Part shown: positions 18,001-26,129 of the stretch, piece by piece
How the letters are laid out: the number at the start of each line of letters is the position of its first letter
How positions within the stretch are numbered: the stretch's first letter is position 1
From: Streptomyces bambusae
Lineage (GTDB): Bacteria > Actinomycetota > Actinomycetes > Streptomycetales > Streptomycetaceae
DNA: 64,000 nt
NCBI RefSeq assembly: GCF_020532645.1
Contig: NZ_JAJAUZ010000015.1
Location: forward strand, 1 to 64,000
Direction: 5' to 3'
Program-made: the position numbers and the translations under genes
Notes under the pieces: generated by a model
What the model saw: only the letters and a program-made list of their open reading frames with translations
Database searches by the model: none
What the model was told of the DNA's origin: nothing

Positions 18001-18948
18001 ATGCGTTACGGAACTCTCGGCACCTCCGGGCTGCACGTCTCGGCCGTAGGCCTCGGCACCAACAACTTCGGCTGGCGCCTGGACGCCCGCGCCACCAAGG
18101 AGGTCGTGGACGCGGCCCTCGACGCCGGCATCACCTTCTTCGACGGGGCCGACATCTACGGCAGCCCGCGCGGCAGCTCCGAGGAGTTCCTCGGCCAGGC
18201 GCTCAAGGGCCGTCGCGACGAGGTCGTCCTCGCCACCAAGTTCGGCTACGACGGCGCCGACATGGGCTACGGTCCGGCCGCCGGCGCCAAGGGCGGCCGG
18301 GCGTACATACGCCGCGCCGTCGAGGCCTCGCTGCGCCGGCTCGGCACCGACCACATCGACCTCCTCCAGCTCCACAGCCACGACCCGGCGACCCCGCTCG
18401 CCGAGACCCTGGCCGCGCTCTCCGAGCTGGTCCGCGAGGGCAAGGTCCGCTACCTCGGCCACTCGAACTTCACCGGCTGGCAGCTGGCCGAAGCCGCCCA
18501 CACCGCCCGCGAGACCGGCGCCGTCCCGTTCGTCTCGGCGCAGAACGAGTGGTCGCTGCTCGACCGCGGCGCCGAGGCCGAACTCCTGCCCGCCGCCCGC
18601 CACTACGGCGTCGGCGTGCTGCCGTACTACCCGCTCGCCAACGGCCTGCTCACCGGCAAGATCCGCCGCGGCGCCCCGGTCCCGGCGGCCTCGCGCCTCG
18701 CGGACGACGACGAGCCCGGCTACGTCGAGGACCGCATCGACCGCGTCGAGGCCCTCGCGGGCGTCGCCGAGAAGAGCGGCCACTCGATGCTGGAGCTGGC
18801 CATCGGCTGGCTGACCGCCCAGCCCGGCTGCGCGTCCGTCATCTCCGGTGCCACCTCGGCCGAGCAGGTCCGCGCCAACGCCGCGGCCGCGGACGTGGTG
18901 CTGGACGCCGGCGTGCTCGCCGACGTCGAGGCGGCCTGCCCCCGCTGA
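18001..18948 (+). CDS. Aldo/keto reductase
   Basis: A 315-residue NADPH-dependent oxidoreductase with a TIM-barrel fold. Visible family features are GITFFDGADIYG (catalytic Asp and Tyr), VLATKFGYDG (catalytic Lys), HIDLLQLHSHDP (catalytic His) and the cofactor-binding end VISGATSAEQVRANAAA. It is of the YajO/GRP-like group; the substrate is unknown. Its start MRYGTLGTSGLHVSAVGLG is the normal N-terminus for the family. Confidence 0.92.
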   Translation: MRYGTLGTSGLHVSAVGLGTNNFGWRLDARATKEVVDAALDAGITFFDGADIYGSPRGSSEEFLGQALKGRRDEVVLATKFGYDGADMGYGPAAGAKGGRAYIRRAVEASLRRLGTDHIDLLQLHSHDPATPLAETLAALSELVREGKVRYLGHSNFTGWQLAEAAHTARETGAVPFVSAQNEWSLLDRGAEAELLPAARHYGVGVLPYYPLANGLLTGKIRRGAPVPAASRLADDDEPGYVEDRIDRVEALAGVAEKSGHSMLELAIGWLTAQPGCASVISGATSAEQVRANAAAADVVLDAGVLADVEAACPR

Positions 18949-18965
18949 CCGGACCCCGGTGCCGC

Positions 18966-19011
18966 GGAGGGCTCCGGAACCGGGCCGGTGAGCCCGGTCC
19001 CGGAGCCCTCC
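18966..19011. terminator. Long bidirectional hairpin between reductase and chitinase genes
   Basis: GGAGGGCTCCGGAACCGGGC (18966-18985) pairs with 18992-19011 at 19 of 20 positions around a six-base loop. It serves two convergent genes. Confidence 0.8.
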
Positions 19012-19018
19012 GGCCGTG

Positions 19019-19927
19019 TCAGCAGCTCAGGTTGGACCCGGGTGCCACCCCGAGGATCTGCGTGAACCGGGTGTAGTTGTCGATGCGGCTCTGCACCTGG
19101 GCGGGGTTGCCGCCGTTGCACTCCAGCGCGCCGTTGATCGAGCGGATCGTCTCGCCGAAGCCGGCGCCGTTCACCATGGCGGCGTGCGGGGTCATCCGGC
19201 CGGGACCGTTCTGGGTGTTCCAGTACCAGAGCGCGGTCTTCCAGGCGACCGCGGGGTCCCGCTCGACGAGGTACGGGTCGGCCAGCAGGTTGATGCCCAG
19301 CGCGTCGCCGGCCGCCTTGTAGTTGAAGTTCCAGCTCAGCTGGATGGGGCCGCGGCCGTAGTACGCCGCCTGCCCGGCCGGACAGCCGTACGGCTGCGTC
19401 GCGTCGCAGTAGTGCGGGTAGTTGGCGGTGTTCTGCTCCACCACGTGGACCAGGCCGCCGGTCTCGTGCGAGACGTTCGCGAGGAAGGCGGCGGCCTCCT
19501 GGCGCCGGACCGTGTCGCTGCCGGTGCCGGCGAAGCCGGGGTACGCGGACAGGGCCGCGGTCAGTCCGGCGTACGTGTAGAAGGAGCTGCGGTTCGGGAA
19601 CATCTGCCGGAACTGGGCCTCGCTGACCACGAATCCGCCGGGCTGGGGGTCCGGGTCCGGACCGGGCCCGGTGCCACAGCTTCCCTGGTCGGCCCACACC
19701 CCCCAGGTACCGGTGGTGCCGGGGGTCTCGCCCTGGGTCCACCACTTGGCCCGCCAGTTGTGGCCGGAGTGCGAGACGGTGGCGCCGCCGGTGTAGACGG
19801 AGCCCTGGGCCCACGGGGCGGCGCAGTCGGCCGCGGCGGCGGGGGAGGCGGGCAGGGCGAGGGTCAGGGCGGCGGTCGCGGAGGCGGCCAGCAGCGCGAG
19901 GGTGCGGTGACGGAACGCACGGATCAC
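19019..19927 (-). CDS. Secreted GH19 chitinase with CBM5/12
   Basis: A 302-residue exported chitinase. Signal peptide is residues 1-33, starting from a GTG that follows AGGAG. A chitin-binding CBM5/12 module (CAAPWAQGSVYTGGATVSHSGHNWRAKWWTQGE) is followed by a short Pro/Asp linker and the GH19 catalytic domain (about 95-302). The catalytic glutamates lie in the region of VSHETGGLVHV and AYYGRGPIQLSWNFNYKAAGD, as in Streptomyces ChiC/ChiF-type enzymes. It would cleave chitin chains outside the cell. Twin DasR-like boxes lie upstream. Confidence 0.94.
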   Translation of the reverse strand: MIRAFRHRTLALLAASATAALTLALPASPAAAADCAAPWAQGSVYTGGATVSHSGHNWRAKWWTQGETPGTTGTWGVWADQGSCGTGPGPDPDPQPGGFVVSEAQFRQMFPNRSSFYTYAGLTAALSAYPGFAGTGSDTVRRQEAAAFLANVSHETGGLVHVVEQNTANYPHYCDATQPYGCPAGQAAYYGRGPIQLSWNFNYKAAGDALGINLLADPYLVERDPAVAWKTALWYWNTQNGPGRMTPHAAMVNGAGFGETIRSINGALECNGGNPAQVQSRIDNYTRFTQILGVAPGSNLSC

Positions 19928-19994
19928 GGAACTGCTCCTGGGGTGGGGGGAGTTGCCCGCCGGGGCCGACGGGCCTGCCGCCACTGAACCGAAA

Positions 19995-20022
19995 TGGTCT
20001 GGACCTGTCAAGGTCTAGACCA
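19995..20022. promoter_or_regulatory. Twin TGGTCTAGACC-type chitinase promoter boxes (DasR-like)
   Basis: TGGTCTGGACCT (19995-20006) and AGGTCTAGACCA (20011-20022) lie about 70-95 bp upstream of the chitinase start, four bases apart. Both match the TGGTCTAGACCA core of DasR-responsive elements and the paired 12-bp repeats described for Streptomyces chitinase promoters. Expected effect: repression relieved by glucosamine phosphates, induction by chitin. Confidence 0.75.
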
Positions 20023-20075
20023 AGAGTGATGGAATGGGGCCGGGAGTGCCGGAATGCTGCGCGCCGGAACGCCGG

Positions 20076-20105
20076 GGGCCGGCCGGGCGAGTGCCCGGCC
20101 GGCCC
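20076..20105 (-). terminator. Hairpin after the SSI-family gene
   Basis: GGGCCGGCCGGGC (20076-20088) pairs perfectly with 20093-20105 around GAGT, downstream of the leftward inhibitor gene. Confidence 0.65.
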
Positions 20106-20174
20106 TGTCGCGCCTGATCCGCCGTCGGCGTGCGGACCGGGGCTGCGCATCCGGCGTTCCGGCCGGTCGTCGGG

Positions 20175-20606
20175 TCAGAAGTTGAACACCGTGCCCTTGC
20201 CGTTGCGCATGGTGCACGGGTTGCCGAAGGTGTGGGTGTAGGTGAAGCGCTGCCCCTGCCAGACGCCGTCCGCCGTCACCGTGTACGGGTTCCACTCCCG
20301 GGTACACGCGGTGGAGGTGCCGCCGTCGGTGACGAAGTCCAGCTCCGCGCCGGTGGCGTTGAGCTCGGCGCAGGCGCCGGCCGGGTCCGGGTGGGTGCCG
20401 CTCGGGGTGGGCGCGCAGGTGAGGGTCACCGCACGCAGGACGGACAGGTCGTCCTCCAGCGCCCCCGGGGCCACGGTGAGCACCAGGGCGGACGGTGCGT
20501 AGAGGCTCTCCGCTCCACTGGGTGCGGCGCCGGCCGGGCCGGGGACGGCGGCCAGGGCGAGGGCGGCCGCGGCCGCGATGCCGAGGCCCCGTGTGATGAT
20601 CCGCAT
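20175..20606 (-). CDS. Subtilisin inhibitor (SSI) family protein with Arg at P1
   Basis: A 143-residue exported protease inhibitor. The signal peptide ends near GPAGAAPSG. The family core is clear: ALVLTVAPG near the mature N-terminus, LTCAPTPSGTHPDPAGACAEL (first disulfide) and DGVWQGQRFTYTHTFGNPC (end of the second disulfide loop). Aligning the reactive loop CTREWNP with the known SSI loop CPMVYDP puts Arg at P1 and Glu at P1', which predicts preference for trypsin-like enzymes rather than subtilisin. The start MRIITRG follows GGGAGTG; an ATG five codons earlier is possible. Confidence 0.92.
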   Translation of the reverse strand: MRIITRGLGIAAAAALALAAVPGPAGAAPSGAESLYAPSALVLTVAPGALEDDLSVLRAVTLTCAPTPSGTHPDPAGACAELNATGAELDFVTDGGTSTACTREWNPYTVTADGVWQGQRFTYTHTFGNPCTMRNGKGTVFNF

Positions 20607-20908
20607 GTCGAACACTCCCATCGGTGTGGTTCCGGTTATCGGACGGGAGTCTTGCCTACGGCTCGTCACATTGCCTACATCGACCGCGAGTTCTCGTCAC
20701 TCAAGGTGAAGCCATAGGTGCAGATCGTGGCCGGCCGGCCCGCCCTGACCTGTGCGGATTCGCGGAAGGGAATCGTCCGAAGAACGCCGTCGGCGGGTGC
20801 CGGGGCGTGATCCCACCGCTCCTCGACGTCCCGTAGACCCCTGGTGGTCCCCCTGCGCGGCTGCAAGGATCGGCCGCACCGCACGAACGACCGAGAGGGC
20901 AGGCAGAC

Positions 20909-22345
20909 ATGGCCGAGCTGCACGATCTGACCGCTGTGGAACAGGGCGAGGCGATCAAGGCGGGCACGGTGTCGCCCGCCGAGCTGACCGAGCACTACCT
21001 CGGCCGCATCGAGCGCCACGACGCCACCCTCGGCGCCTTCCTCACGGTGACCCCCGAACTGGCCCGCGAGCAGGCGGCACAGGCCGGGAGGGAAGCCCTC
21101 GCGGCCCGCCGGGACGGCCGTGACCTGGGCCCGCTGCACGGGGTCCCGGTCCCCGTGAAGGACCTCCACGCCGTGGCCGGCGTCCGCTGCACCCTCGGTT
21201 CGCAGGTGTACGCGGACCACGTCCCCGACCGCGACGACCACACGGTGGTCCGGCTCCGTGCGGCCGGCACGGTGATGCTGGGCAAGACCAACACGCCCGA
21301 GTTCGGACTCCCCTGCTACACCGAGAACACGCTCGCGCCGCCCGCCCGCACGCCCTGGGACCTCGGCCGCTCGGCCGGCGGCTCCTCCGGGGGCGCCGCC
21401 GCCGCGGTGGCCGGCGGGCTGGCGCCGGTCGCGCACGCCTCCGACGGCGGCGGTTCGATCCGCATCCCCGCGTCCGTCTGCGGCCTGGTCGGCATCAAGC
21501 CGAGCCGTGGCCGGGTGGCCGGCGGCCCGGTGTTCCACGACGTCAGCGGCCTGTCCACGCAGGGACCGGTGGCCCGCACGGTCGCCGATGCCGCCGCCCT
21601 CCTCGACGTGCTGGCCGGGCCCGCCACCGCCGCCGACCCGTACGGAGCGCCCTCGCTGCCGCCCGGCGACACCTTCCTCGCCGCCGCCCGCCGCGAGCCC
21701 GGCGCGCTGCGCATCGTCGCCCTCCCGGAGCCGCCCGTGCCCGGGGTGGCGCTGGACCCCGAGTGCCGGGCCGCGTTCGACGGCGCCGCCGCCCTGCTGC
21801 GGGGCCTCGGGCACCAGGTCGACGAGCTGGCGCTGCCCGCCGACGACCGGCTGCTCGCCTCGTTCAGCCGGGTCTGGGAGGTCATCGCGGCCATGGCCCC
21901 GGTCGCACCCGAGGACGAGAAGCTGCTGATGCCGCTCAGCCGCCACCTGCGGGAGGCCGGCGCCCGGGTGGCCGCCACCGAGTTCACCGGTGCCCTGTAC
22001 GCGTTCCGGATGCTCGGCGACCTGATCGCCGAGGCGCTGCTGGGCACGTACGACATGATCCTGACTCCGACGCTCGCCCAACTGCCCGCCCCCGTCGGAG
22101 GGTTGCGCAACGACGAGGACCCTGCGGCGGAGTTCGCCGGGCTGGCCGCCTACACCCCGTACACCCCGCTCTACAACGCGACCGGCCAGCCGGCCGCGAG
22201 CGTGCCGCTGCACTGGACGGACGAGGGGCTGCCCGTCGGGATCATGCTCGGCGGCCGGTACGGGGACGAGGCGGGGCTGATCTCGCTGGCCGCCCAGCTG
22301 GAGACCGCCCGGCCGTGGGCGGCCCGGCGACCCGCCCTCTGGTGA
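20909..22345 (+). CDS. Amidase of the amidase-signature family
   Basis: A 478-residue hydrolase of the amidase signature (AS) family. The Ser-cisSer-Lys triad is visible: Lys in PVPVKDLHAVAG (about residue 88), and the serines in the Gly/Ser-rich loop LGRSAGGSSGGAAAAVAGG and HASDGGGSIRIPAS (about 150-195). Such enzymes hydrolyse carboxamides or carry out tRNA-dependent amidation; without GatB or GatC genes nearby this is a catabolic amidase. The C-terminal PTLAQLPAPVGG and QPAASVPLHWTDEGLPVGIMLGG are also family-typical. A clear GAGGG precedes the ATG. Confidence 0.93.
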   Translation: MAELHDLTAVEQGEAIKAGTVSPAELTEHYLGRIERHDATLGAFLTVTPELAREQAAQAGREALAARRDGRDLGPLHGVPVPVKDLHAVAGVRCTLGSQVYADHVPDRDDHTVVRLRAAGTVMLGKTNTPEFGLPCYTENTLAPPARTPWDLGRSAGGSSGGAAAAVAGGLAPVAHASDGGGSIRIPASVCGLVGIKPSRGRVAGGPVFHDVSGLSTQGPVARTVADAAALLDVLAGPATAADPYGAPSLPPGDTFLAAARREPGALRIVALPEPPVPGVALDPECRAAFDGAAALLRGLGHQVDELALPADDRLLASFSRVWEVIAAMAPVAPEDEKLLMPLSRHLREAGARVAATEFTGALYAFRMLGDLIAEALLGTYDMILTPTLAQLPAPVGGLRNDEDPAAEFAGLAAYTPYTPLYNATGQPAASVPLHWTDEGLPVGIMLGGRYGDEAGLISLAAQLETARPWAARRPALW

Positions 22346-22375
22346 GTCCGCCGGGCCGGACGGCCGGTCGCGGCG

Positions 22376-22831
22376 CTACCGGCTGAGGTGGGGTGCGTAC
22401 AGGTCGATCAGCCGGGTCCTGGTCTCGTGCAGCCGCTGGGCCAGGACCCGGCCCACCCAGTGCCCCAGGGCGGAGCCGAACGCCGGATCCGCGTCCATCA
22501 GCATGCGGACGCCCGTCGCGTCGAACTCGTACGCCCGCACCGGCGTCATCGCCTCGGCGCTCAGCTGCCAGACGTACGGGGGGAAGAGCCAGGACCAGCC
22601 GACGAGCTCGCCCGGCCCCAGGCTCTCGATCACGGCCGGGCGGCGGTCCGCCACGGGTATCTCCAGCGTGACCGTGCCCGACCGCACGATCCAGAAGGCC
22701 TCGGCACGGGCTCCCTCGGTGAACAGGCGCTCGCCCTCCTCGAAGCGCACCTCGTGGGCGAGGGCCATCAGCCGGCCGCGGTGGTCGGCCGACAGTACGG
22801 CGGCGATGCGGGTGGGAGAAGGTGTGCTCAC
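22376..22831 (-). CDS. Single-domain cyclic-nucleotide-binding (cNMP) protein
   Basis: A 151-residue protein consisting almost wholly of a Crp-type cyclic-nucleotide beta-roll (FEEGERLFTEGARAEAFWIVRSGTVTLEI, then LGPGELVGWSWLFPP). There is no helix-turn-helix, so unlike Crp it is unlikely to bind DNA by itself. The phosphate-binding cassette lacks the usual R-S/T-A-x-V signature, so nucleotide binding is uncertain. The GTG start follows GGAGG. It is convergent with the amidase gene. Confidence 0.85.
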   Translation of the reverse strand: MSTPSPTRIAAVLSADHRGRLMALAHEVRFEEGERLFTEGARAEAFWIVRSGTVTLEIPVADRRPAVIESLGPGELVGWSWLFPPYVWQLSAEAMTPVRAYEFDATGVRMLMDADPAFGSALGHWVGRVLAQRLHETRTRLIDLYAPHLSR

Positions 22832-22990
22832 GGCGGCCTCCGCTCTCGTCCCCCGTCCGGTCCCCCTGGGCGGCACCGCCGGAATCCGGCCGGAACGGAC
22901 CGGCCCCGGACGACACCGCCTGGCCCCAGTGTCGCCGAGCAGGGGCCGGATCGGCCATGCCCGGCGGATACCGGCCGGGCTACGCAGGGC

Positions 22991-23620
22991 TCAGGACACG
23001 CCGCGGGTGCGGTACTGGACGCTGATCCGCGGCCCGACGGCCCGCGCGGACTTCGGTACGGCGTGCTCCCAGGTCCGCTGGCAGGAACCGCCCATCACCA
23101 CCAGGTCCCCGTGGCCGAGCGGCAGCCGCAGCACCGCCGGGCCGCCGCCGCGCGGCCGCAGGGCCAGGTCCCGCGGGTCGCCCACCGACAGGATCGCGAC
23201 CATGGTGTCCTCGCGGGCCGAGCGCCCGTTGCGGTCGCCGTGCCAGGCCACGCTGTCCCGGCCGTCCCGGTAGAAGCACAGCCCGGCCGTCACGAACGGC
23301 TCGCCCAGCTCCGGTGCGTAGTGGCGGGACAGGGCGTCCCGCGCCTCGGTGAGCACCGGGTGCGGCAGCGGCGCCCCCTCGCCGTAGTGGGCGAGCAGCC
23401 GGGGCACGTCCACCTCCCGCTCGTACATCCGCCGCCGCTCGCCCCGCCAGGGGACCCCGGCGGCCAGCTCTTCGTACAGCGCGTCCGCCCCGGACAGCCA
23501 TCCGGGCAGCAGGTCCACCCAGGCTCCGGCCCCCAGCTCGGTCCGCCGCACCCCGGCCAGCGGGCCGAGGCGCATGTCGTCGCCCTGGTCGAAGAGGGAA
23601 CCCTGGAGGGATGCGTGCAT
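22991..23620 (-). CDS. alkB: AlkB-like 2-oxoglutarate/Fe(II) alkylated-DNA repair dioxygenase
   Basis: A 209-residue enzyme. Iron ligands are the HxD in SVAWHGDRNG and the distal His in RTWEHAVPKS; the 2-oxoglutarate arginine is in RISVQYRTRG. The nucleotide-recognition lid YEREVDVPRLLAHYG is seen before them. AlkB proteins oxidatively remove methyl groups from N1-methyladenine and N3-methylcytosine. The start MHASLQGSLFDQGDD was preferred over a longer reading. It is divergent from an XRE-cupin regulator, with two palindromes between them. Confidence 0.9.
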   Translation of the reverse strand: MHASLQGSLFDQGDDMRLGPLAGVRRTELGAGAWVDLLPGWLSGADALYEELAAGVPWRGERRRMYEREVDVPRLLAHYGEGAPLPHPVLTEARDALSRHYAPELGEPFVTAGLCFYRDGRDSVAWHGDRNGRSAREDTMVAILSVGDPRDLALRPRGGGPAVLRLPLGHGDLVVMGGSCQRTWEHAVPKSARAVGPRISVQYRTRGVS

Positions 23621-23671
23621 ACGGCCATCGTACGCCGTAATTCGCGCATGCGTTCGAGCGGCGGAGCGGCT

Positions 23672-23707
23672 TTGCCTCAGAGGCAACGTCGTTTGCCCCT
23701 GGGGTAA
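23672..23707. promoter_or_regulatory. Two 15-bp palindromic operators between alkB and the XRE-cupin gene
   Basis: TTGCCTCAGAGGCAA (23672-23686) and TTGCCCCTGGGGTAA (23693-23707) are both near-perfect palindromes with a TTGCC...GGCAA/GGTAA frame, 21 bp centre to centre (two helical turns). The second ends 20 bp before the XRE-cupin ATG, overlapping its likely core promoter. Confidence 0.7.
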
Positions 23708-23727
23708 CCGTCTGGCTCAATCGAGGC

Positions 23728-24366
23728 ATGAACACCGAGCCCGTGCCCGGATCCGACGCCGGTCCGGCCGCCGAAGGGGCCGACGAGCTGCCCGTGGTCG
23801 CCCCGCAGCTGCGGGAACTCCGCCGCCGCACCGGGCTGACCCTGGAGGCGGCCGCCGCCCGGGCCCGGCTCTCGCCGGCGCACCTGTCGCGGCTGGAGAC
23901 CGGGCGTCGGCAGCCGTCCCTGCCGATGCTGCTCGGCCTGGCCCGTGCCTACGGTACGACGGTATCCGAACTGCTGGGCGAGACGCTCCCCACGGCCGAC
24001 CCGGTGGTCCGGCACGGCGGGCCCGGCGCCCGGGAGGCGGACGGCTGGACCTACTGGCAGGCCGGCGGCTCCGGCCGGGGCATGCAGGCGCTGCGGGTGC
24101 ACGTGCCGCACGGGCGCAGTCAGGGCGAACTGGTCCGCGTCCATCCCGGCGAGGAGTGGCTGTACGTCCTCAAGGGCGGCCTGAGGCTCCACCTCGGCGA
24201 CACCGAGTACCGCCTGGAGCCGGGGGACAGCGCCCATTTCGACTCGCTCACCCCGCACCGCATCGCCGCCGTCACCGCCGGCGGGGCCGAGCTGCTCTTC
24301 GTCCACACCCTGCTGCAGAGCGCGGTCGCCGGGCTGTGCCTCGGCGACGGCGCTCCGCGGCGCTGA
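23728..24366 (+). CDS. XRE-cupin transcriptional regulator
   Basis: A 212-residue regulator. The N-terminal XRE helix-turn-helix spans residues 28-85 (LRELRRRTGLTLEAAAARARLSPAHLSRLETGRRQPSLPML). A cupin_2 barrel spans about 115-200 (GRSQGELVRVHPGEEWLYVLKGGLRLHLGDTEYRLEPGDSAHFDSLTPHRI). Proteins of this design sense a small molecule or metal in the cupin. The preceding twin palindromes suggest it represses itself and perhaps the divergent alkB. A small membrane-protein gene follows 37 bases downstream. Confidence 0.88.
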   Translation: MNTEPVPGSDAGPAAEGADELPVVAPQLRELRRRTGLTLEAAAARARLSPAHLSRLETGRRQPSLPMLLGLARAYGTTVSELLGETLPTADPVVRHGGPGAREADGWTYWQAGGSGRGMQALRVHVPHGRSQGELVRVHPGEEWLYVLKGGLRLHLGDTEYRLEPGDSAHFDSLTPHRIAAVTAGGAELLFVHTLLQSAVAGLCLGDGAPRR

Positions 24367-24403
24367 CACCGCGCACTGCCGCGCACACATCGAGGGGACA
24401 CCC

Positions 24404-24589
24404 ATGTCGCACGAACAGGGACAGACCGCGGGCGCGAACCCGGCCGACGCCGACGGCCGGACCGTCCGGGACCGGATCGAGGCGAAGTTCCCGCGGGGGC
24501 TCGTGATCCGGCTGGTCGCCTACCTCTTCCTCGGCCACCTCTTCGCGTTCTTCCTCTACCTGCTGTTCGCCCTGGGCGACGCCGGGTAG
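24404..24589 (+). CDS. Small single-pass membrane protein, DUF6126-like
   Basis: A 61-residue protein with a hydrophilic N-terminus (MSHEQGQTAGANPADADGRTVRDRIEAKFPRG...) and one hydrophobic segment near the C-terminus (LVIRLVAYLFLGHLFAFFLYLLFALG). It sits 37 bases after the XRE-cupin gene and follows GAGGGG, so it is almost certainly co-transcribed. I associate the pattern with DUF6126, which has no known function. It may be the membrane-side effector or sensor partner of the regulator. Confidence 0.72.
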   Translation: MSHEQGQTAGANPADADGRTVRDRIEAKFPRGLVIRLVAYLFLGHLFAFFLYLLFALGDAG

Positions 24590-24626
24590 GCGCGGCCCGG
24601 GGCCGCCGCGCGGGCGCCGGCTGCGG

Positions 24627-25091
24627 TCAGGCGGAGCCGGCGCGCAGCCGGCGGGTCACCTCGCCCAGCCCGTCCGCGATCGCCTCCCGCTGCTCCGGCG
24701 TCAGCACGTCGATCAGCAGCTCGCGGACCGCCGCCACATGGCCCGGCGCCGCCCGCTCCAGCAGCTCCCGGCCCGCCTCTGTCAGTACCGCGAACACGCC
24801 GCGGACGTCCGACGGGCAGCTGCGCCGGCGCACCAGGCCCGCCTTCTCCAGCTGGCCCACCTGGTAGGTGAGGCCGCTCTTCGAGTTGATCAGGGCGTCC
24901 GCGAGCTCGGTCATGCGCAGCTCGCCGTCCGGATGCGCGGACAGCCGCACCAGGATCTCGTACTGCGCGTGCGAGAGGCCCGAGTCCTCCTTCAGCTGCT
25001 GGTCGAGACGCCGGTTCAGCAGGGCTCCGGCCGCGAGGAACGCCTTCCAGGCCCGCATTTCGCTCGGATCGAGCCATCTCGTTTCTGCCAT
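24627..25091 (-). CDS. MarR-family regulator
   Basis: A 154-residue winged-helix protein. MAETRWLDPSEMRAWKAFLAAGALLNRRLDQQLKEDSGLSHAQYEILVRL leads into the DNA-recognition region MTELADALINSKSGLTYQVGQLEKAGLVRRRSCPSDVRGVFAVLTEAG. It is divergent from an extradiol dioxygenase, and two identical 14-bp boxes lie between the two starts. MarR proteins in this setting usually release DNA when they bind or are oxidised by phenolics or quinones. Three cysteines are not obvious, so ligand binding is the likelier mode. Confidence 0.88.
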   Translation of the reverse strand: MAETRWLDPSEMRAWKAFLAAGALLNRRLDQQLKEDSGLSHAQYEILVRLSAHPDGELRMTELADALINSKSGLTYQVGQLEKAGLVRRRSCPSDVRGVFAVLTEAGRELLERAAPGHVAAVRELLIDVLTPEQREAIADGLGEVTRRLRAGSA

Positions 25092-25112
25092 GGGGCCCAG
25101 CCTACGGCAGTT

Positions 25113-25162
25113 GTTCAAATTCGAACCTGGGGGTACTGTCGGCGTGTGGTTCAAATTCGAAC
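25113..25162. promoter_or_regulatory. Two identical MarR operators GTTCAAATTCGAAC
   Basis: The near-palindrome GTTCAAATTCGAAC occurs at 25113-25126 and again, base for base, at 25149-25162, 36 bp centre to centre. They lie 22 bp and more upstream of the MarR start and 67 bp upstream of the dioxygenase start, in an AT-rich island. Confidence 0.8.
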
Positions 25163-25228
25163 CACGCCGTCGTCGCCCCTCCGCCGTCCATCCGTCGCCG
25201 GGCGCGCTCACACTGGGAGAGAGGCACC

Positions 25229-26014
25229 ATGAGCACTGCGACCCACGGGCGGATGCCCGCCCTGTACCTCAGCCACGGCGCACCTCCGCTCGCCGACGAC
25301 CCGGTGTGGCCGGGCGAGCTGGCCGCCTGGGCCGCCGGGCTGCCCCGGCCCCGGGCGATCCTGATGGTCTCGGCGCACTGGGAAGAGGCCCCGCTGGCCC
25401 TCGGGGCCATCGAGCCGGTCCCGCTCGTCTACGACTTCTGGGGCTTCCCGGAGCACTACTACCAGGTCCGCTACGACGCCCCCGGCGCGCCGGAGCTGGC
25501 CGCGAGCGTGCGCAAACTGCTGCGCGCGCCCGGTACGCCGGTCCAGGACATCCCCGACCGCGGCCTCGACCACGGCGCCTACGTCCCTCTGGTCGAGATG
25601 TTCCCCGACGCGGACGTCCCCGTCCTCCAGGTCTCCATGCCGACGCTCGACCCGCGCCGGCTGATGGACATCGGCCGGCGGCTCGCCCCGCTCCGCGACG
25701 AGGGCGTCCTGATCGTCGGCAGCGGCTTCTTCACCCACAACCTCGCCGCCCTGCGGCACACCGGTCCGGGCGTGCCCGGCTGGTCCGCCGAATTCGACGA
25801 CTGGGGCCGCCGCGCCCTGGAATCGGCCGACGTCGACGCCCTGCTCGACTTCGAGCACAAGGCGCCGGCCGGCCGGCTCGCCCACCCGCGCACCGAGCAC
25901 TTCGCCCCGCTGTTCGTCACGCTCGGCGCGGCCCACGAGGAGCTCGGCAGCCAGCAGACCGCCGTCGACGGCTTCTGGATGGGCCTGGCCAAACGGTCCC
26001 TCCAGTTCGGCTGA
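25229..26014 (+). CDS. DODA-type extradiol aromatic ring-opening dioxygenase (YgiD/LigB family)
   Basis: A 261-residue non-heme enzyme of the LigB superfamily. Metal-ligand histidines are in YLSHGAPP (residues near 13), MVSAHWEE (near 48) and DHGAYVPL (near 113), with GSGFFTHNLAAL further on. Relatives are 4,5-DOPA dioxygenase and YgiD, which open catechol rings. It is preceded by GAGAGAGG and divergent from MarR. A DoxX gene follows in the same direction. A role in removing toxic catechols or quinones fits, possibly including products of the tyrosinase encoded elsewhere in the window. Confidence 0.9.
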   Translation: MSTATHGRMPALYLSHGAPPLADDPVWPGELAAWAAGLPRPRAILMVSAHWEEAPLALGAIEPVPLVYDFWGFPEHYYQVRYDAPGAPELAASVRKLLRAPGTPVQDIPDRGLDHGAYVPLVEMFPDADVPVLQVSMPTLDPRRLMDIGRRLAPLRDEGVLIVGSGFFTHNLAALRHTGPGVPGWSAEFDDWGRRALESADVDALLDFEHKAPAGRLAHPRTEHFAPLFVTLGAAHEELGSQQTAVDGFWMGLAKRSLQFG

Positions 26015-26129
26015 CGTACCCGCCCGCAGCCCGGCTGCACCTCCTTCCCGCGCACCCGCCCCGTGCGCGCGTTCCCGCACACCCCCGTGCCGCCCCGCCG
26101 GCGGCCCGACCCCCTTCGGAGAGGAATCC

